Part shown: positions 11,172 through 21,653 of the stretch, piece by piece
Numbering within the stretch: position 1 is the first letter of the stretch
Layout of the letters: every line of letters begins with the position of its first letter
Origin: Oscarella lobularis
Taxonomy: Eukaryota > Porifera > Homoscleromorpha > Homosclerophorida > Oscarellidae
Assembly (NCBI RefSeq): GCF_947507565.1
Contig: NC_089183.1
Coordinates: forward strand, 1,860,001-1,924,000
Direction: 5' to 3'
DNA: 64,000 nt
Position numbers and translations under genes: made by a program
The notes under the pieces: model-generated
What the model saw: the letters and a program-made list of their open reading frames with translations, nothing else
What the model was told of the DNA's origin: nothing
The model's database searches: none

Positions 11172-11207
<36 letters not shown>
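11172..11207. repeat. (TC)18 tract at retrotransposon 3' end
   Basis: Eighteen TC units follow AAATAAA at the end of copy B. They are followed by GACAATCGACAATC and the truncated copy C. Confidence 0.9.
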
Positions 11208-11208
<1 letters not shown>

Positions 11209-11220
11209 ACAATCGACAAT

Positions 11221-12384
11221 CTGTGATGCTGCTTTTCTTTCTGGATGGAGCAGTTCATTGAATGCAATCCCGGACCGTTACCCAGACGAGTGGACAACGG
11301 ATGACATCCTTTCGTTGCCATCTATTAATCCCAACTGGGTGCTGCTCTATCGACATTCCACGCTCATCTGGGATCAACGTCCGCAGAATCAGCTTTGGAG
11401 ACTCTTTCCGATTTGGCCTCAACAAAGCCAAAATTCCAAAAGTTACTGTCATCCGAAATTCAACTTGCTTCACTCTCATCGATTTTATCATCTGCTGCCG
11501 ACAACCGTGATTTATCCCGGTTGCGCTCGTGCCGAGGCAAGCACGCCGGTCGATGGCTTGAGGCAGTTCCAACCTCGAGGATGCTCGCACTAAAACCTTA
11601 CGGATTTCGTTTAGCGGCATCAGCGAGGCTTGGCTGTCCTCTCGCTTTCACCGCTTGCGTGTCTCTCTGCGAATGCGGATCAACAATGGATCCTCATGGC
11701 TACCACATGCTGACATGCAAGTTCGGAGGTGGTCCTGTTTGGGCTCACAACCGATTTGTCACTGGTTGGTCCGACTGCATTCGAGACGTGGGCCTCTCTT
11801 GAGAAATTGAGCCGAGGTTCAGCTATCTGAATAACGAAAACCGTCCTGACATCATAGCCTTCGGTTCCGGCTCTGGCGAGTCCTTTGAACTTGACAAATC
11901 ACTTGCTCACCCGTGGGCATCGGAAGCTTCTCGTCGATCTGCCGTCGAAGATGGTGCCGCCGCCTCCATCCGCAAAAAAAAGATTACGAAATACGATTCT
12001 AACATCCGACCATCACGATCAGCTGCCAAATTTTTCCCTATCGTCGCTGAACATTTCGGCCATTGGGGCAAACACGCTTGCGATTTCTTTTCCCTCCTCG
12101 TGAGTCACGTCGAGCGGTCCGAGGGAAAGGTACGAAGAAATGAATTCGCGTGCTTTTGGCGAAGACGATTGTCCGTTCTCCTTCAAAACTGTAACTCTAG
12201 TGTTCTGTCCCACAAATTATCTCGTCTCTCTGGTGTTTCTTCCCGCCCTGACCTGTCGACCGAGTGTGAAGTTCAACTTCACATTCGCTAGTGTTTTCTT
12301 CAGACTTTTTCTTTAGTAGTCTCTGCTGGTTGTATTTCCCTAGTGCACGTCACCTTTGTTAAAGTTTCCTTGTCACTCAATAAA
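11221..12384 (+). pseudogene. 5'-truncated retrotransposon copy C
   Basis: Begins inside the RT thumb/linker (DAAFLSGWSSSLNAIPDRYP from 11223) and runs to the family 3' end (CTCAATAAATC, 12376-12386). It keeps the CECGS...HMLTC knuckle and the endonuclease signature ENRPDIIAFGSGSGESFELD. Frame changes occur near 11330-11400. A TGA near 11800 replaces the codon that is Cys in copy B, and a frameshift lies near 11990. The last frame closes at 12291 with QLHIR, matching the QAHVR end of copy B. A 5' truncation is the usual outcome of incomplete reverse transcription. Confidence 0.85.
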
Positions 12385-12411
12385 TCTCTCTTCTCTCTCT
12401 CTCGCTCTCTC
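12385..12411. repeat. Imperfect (TC)n tract between copies C and D
   Basis: TCTCTCTTCTCTC-type tract of 27 bases with two interruptions, placed exactly between the 3' end of copy C and the CCGGATAT start of copy D. Confidence 0.88.
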
Positions 12412-15400
12412 CCGGATATAACGGTTGGTTCAAATTTCTCTCCGTGAAAAGAGCCGTTTCTCAAGGAAAAATCGTTCTCGGCGTGTCCGGCTTCGTTGCT
12501 GGAAGTGTCATACTCTCGTCTGCTCGCCGCCTGCGCCGTTTTCGCGGCGCACTTCGGTGGAGGATAGGTTTTCTCATGTCGGGTCAGTCGGGAAACGATA
12601 TTTTGTGCGTCGCTGCTGGCTGCGGCTTTAAAGGCAACTCGGGGAGATTATTCGATCACTTTTGGAAGGTTCACCGGGCAGAGGATTGGCCTCCCTCTTG
12701 GATTGAGCGATTTCGTCTTTCTCAGTGTCCCAAATGCTTACCTTGGTACAGCCGTCTGATTTCCCACACTCCGAAATGTTATGCTACGCGTGAGTGCGGC
12801 CGTGGGGGCTGTCGCTGCCGTGGATTTCGTCATACCATCGCCTGGTGTTACCCACGCCTCGCAAGATATTGCCACGCCCACTTCGCAGCAAATTACCGAT
12901 GACAACTCCCACCATAATCCCCAGCTCACCCCGCCAGTCCCATCCATCATCTCGCCGCTTTCACCAGGGATACTAGACAATAGGGATAAGAAACGCACGC
13001 ATGGCGGTGTACATTGTGACGCATGATGCGTGACACGCCACGCCCCTTCACCAGCTTGGACCTCTGTCAAATAATTATCGATATCTCCAAATCTGAAAGC
13101 TGCAGAGCCTTCTAATATTTTGGCAAGGTTTGGAACTGACTACGAATTAATTTCCTTTTGTCGTTTTTATCAAACGAGGCTGCTTACGACGATTTTGGCC
13201 CGTTTCTCTTCAGCACGCGACTTTGTGCAATTGTTATGATTGTTTGAAAGGATTTTAGATCCCCAAAGTCTATTCGAATATTCGACTATAAACGTCAAAG
13301 TGCAACTGTCCTGCCCAAGATCGTCTGTCATTCCTAATCACCAGATTAAAGGCAATTTTGCAATTTGCCAATAGAGGTGCTTAGCAGAAAATCGTCTCGA
13401 TTTTGACGGTTAGAAACCAGTAATGATTTTGGGCAATACAGTTGCACTTTGAGGTATATTGTCAACAATTTGAATGAACTTTGGGGTTCTAAAAACCTCT
13501 AGAACGATCATAACAATTGCACAAAGTCACGGTGATGGGGTGCTGTAGGGAAACGGGTCGAAATCGTCTATAGGACATCATCGTTTTGCTTTAAAACGAC
13601 TTTCGAGAATGTTGAAAAGACATTTTGCAACCTTGCCAAAATTATTCACTTGCTCTCGAGCTTTTGGATTTCGAGAAATCGGGGAATTACTTAAGAGAGT
13701 TCAAACGGACGTGGAGGGGGGCGTGCCGAGTCACGCATGTATTATGACGTTACAATAGGTCACGCGCGCGTTTCTTATCCCTATTGTCCAGTATCCCTGG
13801 CTTTCACCGCAAGATCAGGCTTGGCATTTTGTGTCTACGCTTTCTCTTGACGATATTTTGGGACTCCCCGTCGCTGCAACAGTCCAAGATATACCGTCAA
13901 GGTTTCAAGCTGTTTATCGCGATTGCGCCGAGATTCCGCTAAAAAAGATCTCTGTCGACCCGTCTGACGAGAACGCATGGAAACTTTTGCTTCTGCTGCC
14001 GCGGATGATTATTTCTCGACGCTCTTGCCGTTCATCCGTCCGTCAGGCGTACAACGATTTCTTGTCGTATCGCTGGGAAGAGTTGATTTATTACACCAGC
14101 CCGAAAAGCCCTCGCCGCTGTCCCGACGATCAGCTCAGGAGAAAGGCTGCCCTTCGTCTCTGCCGTTGTGGCGAACTGTCTCGCGCTGCCCGCGCTTTGA
14201 CAAGCTGTGGTATCGCAGATGCAAATGAAGATACAATTCAGCGCCTAAGATCAAAGCACCCCCTGAGCTATTCCTCTGATGGCGAATTTGAGAATTTTGA
14301 CTCGGCTTCTTTCGATTCCGTCGAGCTGCCTCGTGATATCATCGTGAGTGCGCTCCAACGGTCTCCTCGTGGTTCAAGTGCGGGTTGATCCGGGTGGCGT
14401 TTCGAGCATCTGAAAATGTTACTTTCGGGTGTGGTCACGGGAAATCTCCTCATCGAGGTTCTCTCGCTCATTGCTGCTGGTCGATTTCCGGAATTTGCCT
14501 CCCGGGCTTTGTCGGCGTCGCGCCTCATTGCTCTCCCTAAGAGCAATGGTGACGTGCGTCTAATAGCTGTTGGAGAGGCATTCCGCCGTGTCGCTGCAAA
14601 AGCACTCTGCCTCAGAATGAGAGATCACTTCTCCGATTACTTTTCGCCTATTCAACACGGGGTTTCAACGGCCTGCGGATCGGAGCTTTTAATTCATCAC
14701 ATTCAGCTTCTTCTTGACCAGAACGCCGATTGGGTCGTCTTGAAAACTGACGTCAAGAATGCTTTTAACTCGATCAGTCGCCGTGCTGTTGCGGATCGCC
14801 TGGCGTCACACTTTCCATCTATATTTCCGCATTTCCAGCAAATGTATGGTCTTCGCGGATCTCTGGTTTTCGCTTCGGATTCTGGTCCGATTGTTCTTTC
14901 ATCTGAGGAAGGCGTTCATCAGGGTGACCCGTTGGGGCCTGTCTTGTTTGCCGTCGGAATACACGACTCAATCTCACGTCTCCAGGAGAGCCATCCCGAC
15001 GTCGTTGTCCTGGCATATCTCGACGATGTTTTCATCATCGGTCTTGAATCGTCATCTTTGAAAGCGTTTGATCAGCTAAAGTCTTCATTTTCCGACCTTC
15101 ACCTTATCGTAGCCGATCACAAGTGCGAAATCTTCTCGCGCAAGACGACGTTTACATCGGAATCGCAACAGCTGCCTTGTCGCTCCGACGGCACGATAAT
15201 TTTGGGATCGCCAATTGGTTCGGACGACTTCGTCTCTGACAGTTGTTTGAAATTGGCTTCAAAAGGGAAAGAGCTTTGCAACAAGATTTCGGCTTTGGAA
15301 GACCCTCAATGCGCGTTGCTCCTTCTGCGGCATTGTCATGCAACGAATTTGAACCATCTCGGTAGAACCATTCTATCGGAGTTGCTCTCTCGAGCTGCAT

Positions 15401-16157
15401 CACTGCATGATGATATGACGAAATCGACCTTCATGTCGTCCCTCATCCTCAACCATCTTTCGCTCGCTCAATGGCAACAGGCGACCCTTCCCATCCGTTT
15501 GGGGGGGTTTGGTGTCCCATTACCATCGTCTGTCGTAGATGCCTCCTTTCTGGCTGGCTGGAGCCATACCGTGCAATCACTTCCGGATCGGTTCTCCATG
15601 TTACAAGCGGACGCTATCTTGCTGCCAGGGTCGTATGTCTCGATCGCCCTACAATGCGCGTTGTCCAGCTACCGGAAGCTTTTGGGTTCTTCAGCTTCGG
15701 ATTCGCCGATTCAATGTATCAGCGATCTACCATCACCGGAGGACAAGCTTCAGCACCGCCTCAAGTCCGAAGTAGATGAAGTTCGCATGAAAGCGTTTTT
15801 TCGTTAGCGCTGGACAACCACGACCTCTCTCGTCTTCGCTCCTGCCAAGGGAAACTCGCTGGCCGTTAGTTGGAGGCTTTGCCCACCTCATGGATGCTCG
15901 CACTGAAACATTGCGATTTTCGCTTAGCGGCATCTTTGAGGTTGGGTGATCCTCTTCCCTTTGCTGCGGGCGTCTCCACTTGCGAATGCAATGCAAACAT
16001 CGACCGGAGGGGCTATCACTTGCTCACTTGCAAGTTCGGGGGAGGTCCAGTTTGGGCTCTCAACTGCGTTGTTTCAGGGTGGGCCGAATGCGTCCGTGAT
16101 GCGGGCCTTGTCTGCAAAGTGGAGCCGAGATATGAATATGTCAACAATGACAACCTG
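12412..16157 (+). pseudogene. Retrotransposon copy D, interrupted and 3'-truncated
   Basis: Starts CCGGATAT after a TC tract. It has the N-terminal zinc fingers (MSGQSGNDILC at 12576, then CPKCLPWYSRLISHTPKC). A frameshift near 12780 follows, then an 835-bp hAT MITE (12965-13799). The frame resumes at 13808 with QDQAWHFVSTLSLDDILG and the complete RT (IQHGVSTACGSE, LKTDVKNAFNS, HQGDPLGP, LAYLDDVFIIG near 15010). Lesions are TGA for Trp at 14386, a frameshift near 15803 and TAG for Trp near 15868. The zinc knuckle (CECNANIDRRGYHLLTC) is present. The endonuclease is cut off after YEYVNNDN near 16157, where unrelated sequence starts. Copy D resembles copy B throughout but is clearly older or more damaged. 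Confidence 0.88.
12965..13799. mobile_element. hAT-type MITE inserted in retrotransposon copy D
   Basis: The 835-bp insert is flanked by a perfect 8-bp duplication, GCTTTCAC, at 12957-12964 and 13800-13807. The termini are CAGGGATACT and AGTATCCCTG, and the inverted match extends through GACAATAGGGATAAGAAACG. Most of the element is an imperfect palindrome; for example TTGTGCAATTGTTATGAT near 13220 pairs with ATCATAACAATTGCACAA near 13507. It has no coding capacity. Removing it with one duplication restores the retrotransposon reading frame, which confirms the boundaries. Confidence 0.93.
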
Positions 16158-16259
16158 ACAAATTCATTAACTGAGACGGCTCCATTCGCGGGAACGACGT
16201 GTGACTTCTTAGAGATGAAGCTTGCTTAGTGCAATCGTTCTCCACTAAACACTGAGGTA

Positions 16260-16690
16260 TTTTCAGAATATCAGCTTTTGATGACGCTCTCGTGTGTTTT
16301 CCACACTGGCCACGCAAATCGGCAGTATAGACGGAAAGCTAATAGTTATTCAGGAAAAAGCGGAGCTGGCTCTCTATATTACCACTATAAGCATAATTGG
16401 CAGTCTGCGACGCCGAATAGTGTTTTACACATCACAGTATCGGCGACTACGGAAGCCATTCGGAAGGCGGCTTTCTCAGCAACTCCTATTTCGGAAGGGC
16501 CCTCGAATCATATCAACTATCTATACCTCAGTCGGAACTTATTCAAGATTGCCCTCAACCATTACATTATGTATTTCTTGGAGACGCTGCATTACTTTTA
16601 CGTGTTCCCGAACACCGCGCACGTACCTTTCCGCCTATCTCTTTTTGCTAGAAAAGACAGACCCGTATTAGAGGGAATTGGCCTTACTAA
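16260..16690 (+). pseudogene. PIF/Harbinger transposase (DDE_Tnp_4) relic
   Basis: Reading across frames gives FPHWP, then IGSIDGKLIVIQ (first catalytic Asp), SGAGSLYYHYKH, then SIGDYGSHSEGGFLSNSYFG (second Asp region), and LHYVFLGDAALLL (third catalytic region). These are the ordered motifs of Harbinger transposases. At least two frameshifts separate them, so no protein can be made. The left boundary adjoins the truncated retrotransposon at 16157 and the right boundary is unclear. Confidence 0.8.
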
Positions 16691-16747
16691 GTCACAATGA
16701 AACGATTTCATTTTCATTCGCTCATTGAGATTAGCCAACATTCGTAA

Positions 16748-17689
16748 GTGGATTTCCTTTACATTTTAGCCGTTAAATTAACTTGTTTGAAGGGAACACG
16801 ACGTGGACGTAGAGGAAGACGCTGCCGAGAGGGCAGACCACCCCTTATGGGTGCGACGTACGGTGAGATGACGATGTCCATCCCACCGTGGCAGGCACGC
16901 GCTGTCTTCTCACTGAGGGATCATATCGTATATGTTGGCACTGACGAGGAAGAAGACGAAGAAGCGATGTCTACGCAAGAACTACCGCGTCGCACATCGA
17001 CGCCGACAGGCCCAAGAGGGCACGTGGTGAGCCACGATGACGATACCACTGAGGTCCCGACTACCGAAGCGAGAACGATCGGTGCAATGTCCAACGATGA
17101 GCAGTTGGAGCAACAGCGACTACGCCGCAAGCAATTAGGCCCGGGCAAACAAACTGGTAACGGCCGAAGAATATGCTCGGCGGCCCGATGCGCAGGCGCA
17201 GCTTGCAAACAACAGCGCGCATATCTCGAGGGCCGGGCAATCTTTATCTATGGCTATACCCTTTTGGAGCCGTGCACAATCCCGCTCCTATCTCGACAGG
17301 AGAGTGTCCCGCCGAAACGGTAAACCGACTACGAGAAGAGATTCAAATCGGCAATCTTGGTTCGGGCTCCGAAAGGGGCCCTGCCTACGCCAAATGTGAA
17401 AGATGTTTCATCTCCTCTCCCCAAATTGCCACCGAGCGCAAGAGAAGACGAAAACGAGGCAAACATCACCGTGCCACAAGAGATATCCGCCTATACATCC
17501 AGCGTTGAATTCATCGACGCAAATGCGTCGGCACCAAAAGATGCCGATTGCAACCTATTTGATGTGGCGGTGCTAGTCGATTGCGAGTCGGATGACGATT
17601 TCATTCGCGTCCTTATCTCTTCGCAGCCAACCTCTTTGCGAAACAAAGCGAAGATGGATCAGCGGATGGAAAATTTTCTAACACTATGA
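16748..17689 (+). other. Unidentified open frames, acidic, plus strand
   Basis: Two overlapping open frames (16748-17323 and 17357-17689) have coding-like composition. The first has an acidic stretch (GTDEEEDEEAMSTQ) followed by a Gln/Arg-rich segment; the second contains DCESDDDFIRV. No domain was recognised. They could be exons of one broken gene or of a transposon accessory protein. Confidence 0.3.
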
Positions 17690-18480
17690 AGACATTATTA
17701 GGTAAATTTTTAGAAATAGGAGCAAGAACGGAAGAAATACCAGAAGAAGACGAAGAAACAGCATCTTCGTCTGATTCATCACTAGAGGAAGATTCTTCAA
17801 GTGAAGACGAAGATTTTCACTCCTCAAACGTAAGCAATTTCTAGAAAAAATTCTCAAAGTCAATTGTGCTCTAAAAGCACCAGTCATCACCAAAAGAACG
17901 GCTCGTCAGAACGTAAGCCACGTTCGATCAATATTTCGCGAGCTCAGAAAGACCGCAGAAGAAGCAATGAATTCTGGACCACCAGCAGTCGTTCAACTCA
18001 ATCCTACTGAAAGTGACGGCGACGACAGCGATTTCGAAGGTTTTCGTCTTGAGAAGTTGCCTGGCCGCAACGGTTCGTTTGCCTTGTTTATGGGACAGTA
18101 CCTAGATAAAGGCGGACCTGCAAAATAAAATTGTCACGTGCAGAGACAATATCGCACCTTGACTTCTACTTGACCTTTGAGCGATGAGATCGATTCCAGC
18201 GATTCGCGATCGAACTTCCGCTGCTTTTGTGCCGTAAAAACACATTTAGATATAGCAGATCCCTCTTTGAGTCGTCGAAAAGCACAAATGAACAGTTTTC
18301 CCAGAATCGCTTTATTGCGATTGTAGTTTTCCTTCGGTATATACCTAAAAGAAAGGGTGCAAAAGATTGAATAGGTTTTTGGCAAATGGATTTGGCCAGA
18401 GCTCGCAATTTTAGTTTCGGCGACAACGAGAAGACGCTACTCGCGGCTTCGTCATCCATTATCTCGAGCATTGAAAATAG
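17690..18480. other. Unidentified exon-like blocks on both strands
   Basis: On the plus strand about 17700-17835 encodes an acidic Ser/Glu-rich stretch. About 17880-18125 gives an open frame (ITKRTARQNVSHVRSIFREL, ending GQYLDKGGPAK and a stop), perhaps joined by a short intron. On the minus strand, 18471 to about 18370 opens MLEIMDDEAASSVFSL, and a second frame runs to 18134. Neither was recognised. They may be small host gene remnants. Confidence 0.3.
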
Positions 18481-19180
18481 CCTCCCTCGCGTGATCGAAC
18501 TTCAATTTTTGCGTAGAATTTAGCGTTATTGTTCTCATTCTTGCTAGAATGAAAGAAGATGCTTTGTTGATATCAACGAATTAGACGTCGAGAGAAAGGT
18601 GCTCAACTAAGAAGTAATCAAAGCGTTTGAAAATTCTGAAGGACCCGAAATGGTCAAAATCTTCCAATCGTCCAATTGACTTTTAGGGAACGGAGCCCTG
18701 AGCACTGTTTTCTACGCTATTGCATCAAAGGGACTAAAATGTACGCTAGAATTCAGCCCGATTGACTTCAAACGGTGGTTTTTTGAAATTTCAATGCTAA
18801 AACCACGCTTCGGAGGGACCCAGTTATCGCCTGAAGAGTGATTGGAAGACCTTCGAGTAGAAGGTGAGCATAGACATTGCAGATAAAAGCCTTATTTTAG
18901 GATTAAAACAAAGTTGGCGAAATATTCATAATACCAACTTAATGACACTGTGCCTTTTAGCTCGCAAAAGGCAATACATGTATTCTAAATCTAAATGTTT
19001 TGTCTTCTTTAAATGACAAAAGGTTTTTGTAAGTCTTGCGAAGAGGTATGGAAGACATGTAACTAACCCTAAGCTATGGGTTAATTAAAGGTAAGCGAAA
19101 CAAAAACAATATTGAGAAGTGCCCCTAACCTTTACACCCCACTGTATATACACATATATACATATATATATGTATATATA
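18481..19180. other. Non-coding stretch with (TA)-rich microsatellite
   Basis: No gene seen. It ends in a TATATACACATATA-type microsatellite (19141-19180) directly upstream of the P2X7-type exons. Confidence 0.4.
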
Positions 19181-19573
19181 GGTGTGTCTGTAGGAATTGC
19201 CGTCTTATGCCTACTAGCACAGAGTCTCTCTGCTGCAGAGAAATAGTGGAAGTTGGCACGCGCTGAAACCCCTCCTCCTCAATGCATTACTGAGCACAGT
19301 GGATTACCAACTGTCTGCTTGGACATCCATGTTTTGCGAACTGCCTACTTCCAGTATCGCCAACGTAATGGAGACAAAGAAGATGGCCCTCCGACTAACG
19401 AGTATAATGAAATACCTAATAAAAATTAATATTATTTTTCACTTTTCAGAAGTTTTCGTCATATGGGCTACCGACAGTTTTGTCACTGGTGCTGGAGATG
19501 GCTTGGAGCTAACGTAAGAGTTGTTTTTCTGTCTTTTGCTGTTCCTAGGATCAGAGAGATGGTTTTCCTTTGA
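19181..19573 (+). pseudogene. P2X7-type intracellular (P2XR_C) domain fragment
   Basis: Two exons encode a domain known from the C-terminus of P2X7 receptors and from many stand-alone invertebrate proteins. Exon 1 (19181-19401) reads CVCRNCRLMPTSTESLCCRE, then after a 1-base frame change near 19256 CITEHSGLPTVCLDIHVL and AYFQYRQRNGDKED. A 48-bp GT..AG intron (19402-19449) is followed by exon 2: SFRHMGYRQFCHWCWRWLGA, NVRVVFLSFAVPRIRE. The Cys-rich start and the YRQF..W motif are diagnostic. The single frameshift and the early stop suggest a broken copy. No receptor transmembrane part is visible nearby. Confidence 0.75.
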
Positions 19574-20793
19574 TGTCATACTCTGGGTTCGAACTTTATC
19601 TACATATATACCAGCAATGTGTATGATTTTCTGAATTAAACTCTACTACTTAAGATCTTAGGAGCTTACGGGACTTTTGAGTACACCAGGAACCGCGTCT
19701 CATGTGAGCCAATTCGTTCGGAAACTTCTCTTCCGATAGGCTGTGGAGCGCACTCGCGCGTCGCTACATGGGACGGGATGAGAAGTCCTTACCGGGTGAC
19801 GGCCTCGGATTCCATAAGGGACCCCTTGCGAGGAGACCGCGCCGTCAAATTCCATGACGTCACCGTGGTAGCATTGCAACAGTGCTTGCCTTTCGGCCAA
19901 ACAAAGGTCGGCTAATGGCATGAGCAATCACTTCGCTAACGCAGACTGGCGACCTTTATCGAGTTTCGATCCTTTCTTCTTTGCACTAATAGCTCGGGGG
20001 CAGAGTGATCTGTGAAGAGTCAACGACAGCTCCACGTTGCACGTCAAAATTCTGAAACGAACTTCCTTTTTTTCGCCGCACTTCCAATACTCATTGTGTC
20101 GCTAAACACAAACATAAATTCGGTCATACGGAAAATTTAGTTTTTCGGCCAATCGTCCATCAAACCGATCGATCTGCTTTTGTTCTCTAAGCCGGGGCTG
20201 TACATGCGCGCTTACGAGTATTTAATTAAAAAATCCGCTTTAAATGACAGGAAACCTGGCTAATCCAAAGTAATAATGCGCTTCTCTCGTGGAATGTATT
20301 TTTGTACGTTTTTGTGGCAGCTCAAAATTTTTCCGCTTAATTAAAATAGCGGCTCGCTCCGAGCTGGTGGGGCTAGACGTGACGACCCAGCTGCATGTCT
20401 TCTTTTGTTCGTTCAAGATGCCTTGAGAGATGGCTTCAAACGCAATGTCTGTCTAACTAAGTATAGCTAACTACCTAACTAATTCACTAACTAGCCAACC
20501 GATTAACTATCTATCTTTACTTACTTATTTACTTATTTACTTATTTACTTAGTTACTTAGTTACTTATTTACTTATTTGCTTAGTTACTTAGTTACTTAG
20601 TTATACTTACTTAGTTAGTTACTTAGTTACTTAGTTAGTTAGTTAGTTACTTACTTACTTACATACTTACTTACTTACTTATACTTAGAAAATTAGAAAT
20701 TTAGAGTTAGAAATTAGAAATTAGAAATTAGAATTTACAAAAAGGAAATGGCCACATGGTACACGGACCCAGTTGATATTAGAGGTAATTGTA
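19574..20793. other. Intergenic region with tandem tetranucleotide-like repeats
   Basis: No gene recognised. It holds the TTAC/TTAG repeat block (about 20510-20740) and ends at the proposed 5' end of the Helitron (TC at 20794, preceded by A). Confidence 0.4.
20510..20740. repeat. Degenerate TTACTTA/TTAGTTA tandem repeat
   Basis: Long run of TTAC, TTAG and TTAT tetranucleotides, passing into repeated AGAAATT units near 20690-20735. Confidence 0.85.
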
Positions 20794-21653
20794 TCTATAC
20801 TCAAAAGATGCTAAGGGTCCGAGCGCGCGCTAAGATTCCGAATTGAACGGCGCCATCTTGCCGATCTTTGGCCGCCTTATTTGCCGCCGTTTCGCTTCGG
20901 ATCGTCGCGCTTCTTCGCGAGCCTCTTTGTCGAACGTCCGACCGTGTTGTAGGCTGGTTCGCTTCTTCGAGGGGCCCTCGCGGGGTTCGCCTAAGAGCGT
21001 CGGGTTCCCTTCGCCGTCCCGTATGTTCTTTGTTTGGATTATCTCAACGCAATGTCTTTTTCGCAAGAATCTTCGCTACCGTTCGCGGCTTCGAACGCCG
21101 TCAAGTCTTCTTCTCCTCGCGCCGCATCTTGCCCGCCGTCGCAGCGTCGTCTTCGAGCGGGTTTTCGCCGTCTCCCGTCGGCTCTGAACGTTTTTACGCG
21201 CACGCCTTCCGTCGCGCCTGCAGTCGCGCCTGTCGTCTTCGATCGTTGCGTCAGGCATTCCGAAGTGGAGAGACCTCACCTCCGCGACGACGCTTCCGTT
21301 CTTCTTCGACGACGAAGTCGCAGCGTCGTGATTAAGCTTCTTTTCGCCGTTTTCCGTCCGCTCTTGGCACTTTCTTCGGCGCGCCTGCCGTCTCGGCGCC
21401 TTTCGTCTCGGATCGTTTTCGTCAGTCTTCTCGGCGTCGATCCAGTGGAGGGCAGCTCTCGCCTGCGCGACGACGCTTCGCTTCTTTTGCGACAACGAAT
21501 TCGCTGTTCGGCGAGTCGACTGCTTCACCCGGTAGGCTTTCTTTACCAGACGCACGGTGCATGCTTATTTTCTTATGTAGGTATTTGTTTGTCGGTGATC
21601 GCTGCAGTCGACCGCTGTAGCCTTGCAGTGCCTTTTGCTGCAGGCTACCCAAA

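Larger units (their letters stand above)
7625..11207 (+). mobile_element. Non-LTR retrotransposon, near full length (copy B)
   Basis: About 3.58 kb. It begins CCGGATAT directly after a (TC)15 tract, encodes one long open frame, and ends AAATAAATCTCTC running into a second (TC)18 tract (11172-11207). Another copy at 12412 begins the same way after a TC tract, so the 5' end is probably complete. The family combines N-terminal zinc fingers, a reverse transcriptase and a C-terminal restriction-like endonuclease, the layout of site-specific non-LTR elements (R2, R4, NeSL and relatives). The repeated association with (TC)n suggests TC microsatellites are its target; this is inference. Confidence 0.85.

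Noticed and set aside
20510-20740. CRISPR-like array in the TTAC/TTAG tract
   Set aside because: It is a simple-sequence tract with no unique spacers, in a eukaryotic context.
20830-21650. Arg/Ser-rich open frames on both strands before the Helitron Rep
   Set aside because: Both strands are open at once and the protein is low-complexity with degenerate internal repeats; more likely the Helitron 5' non-coding region.
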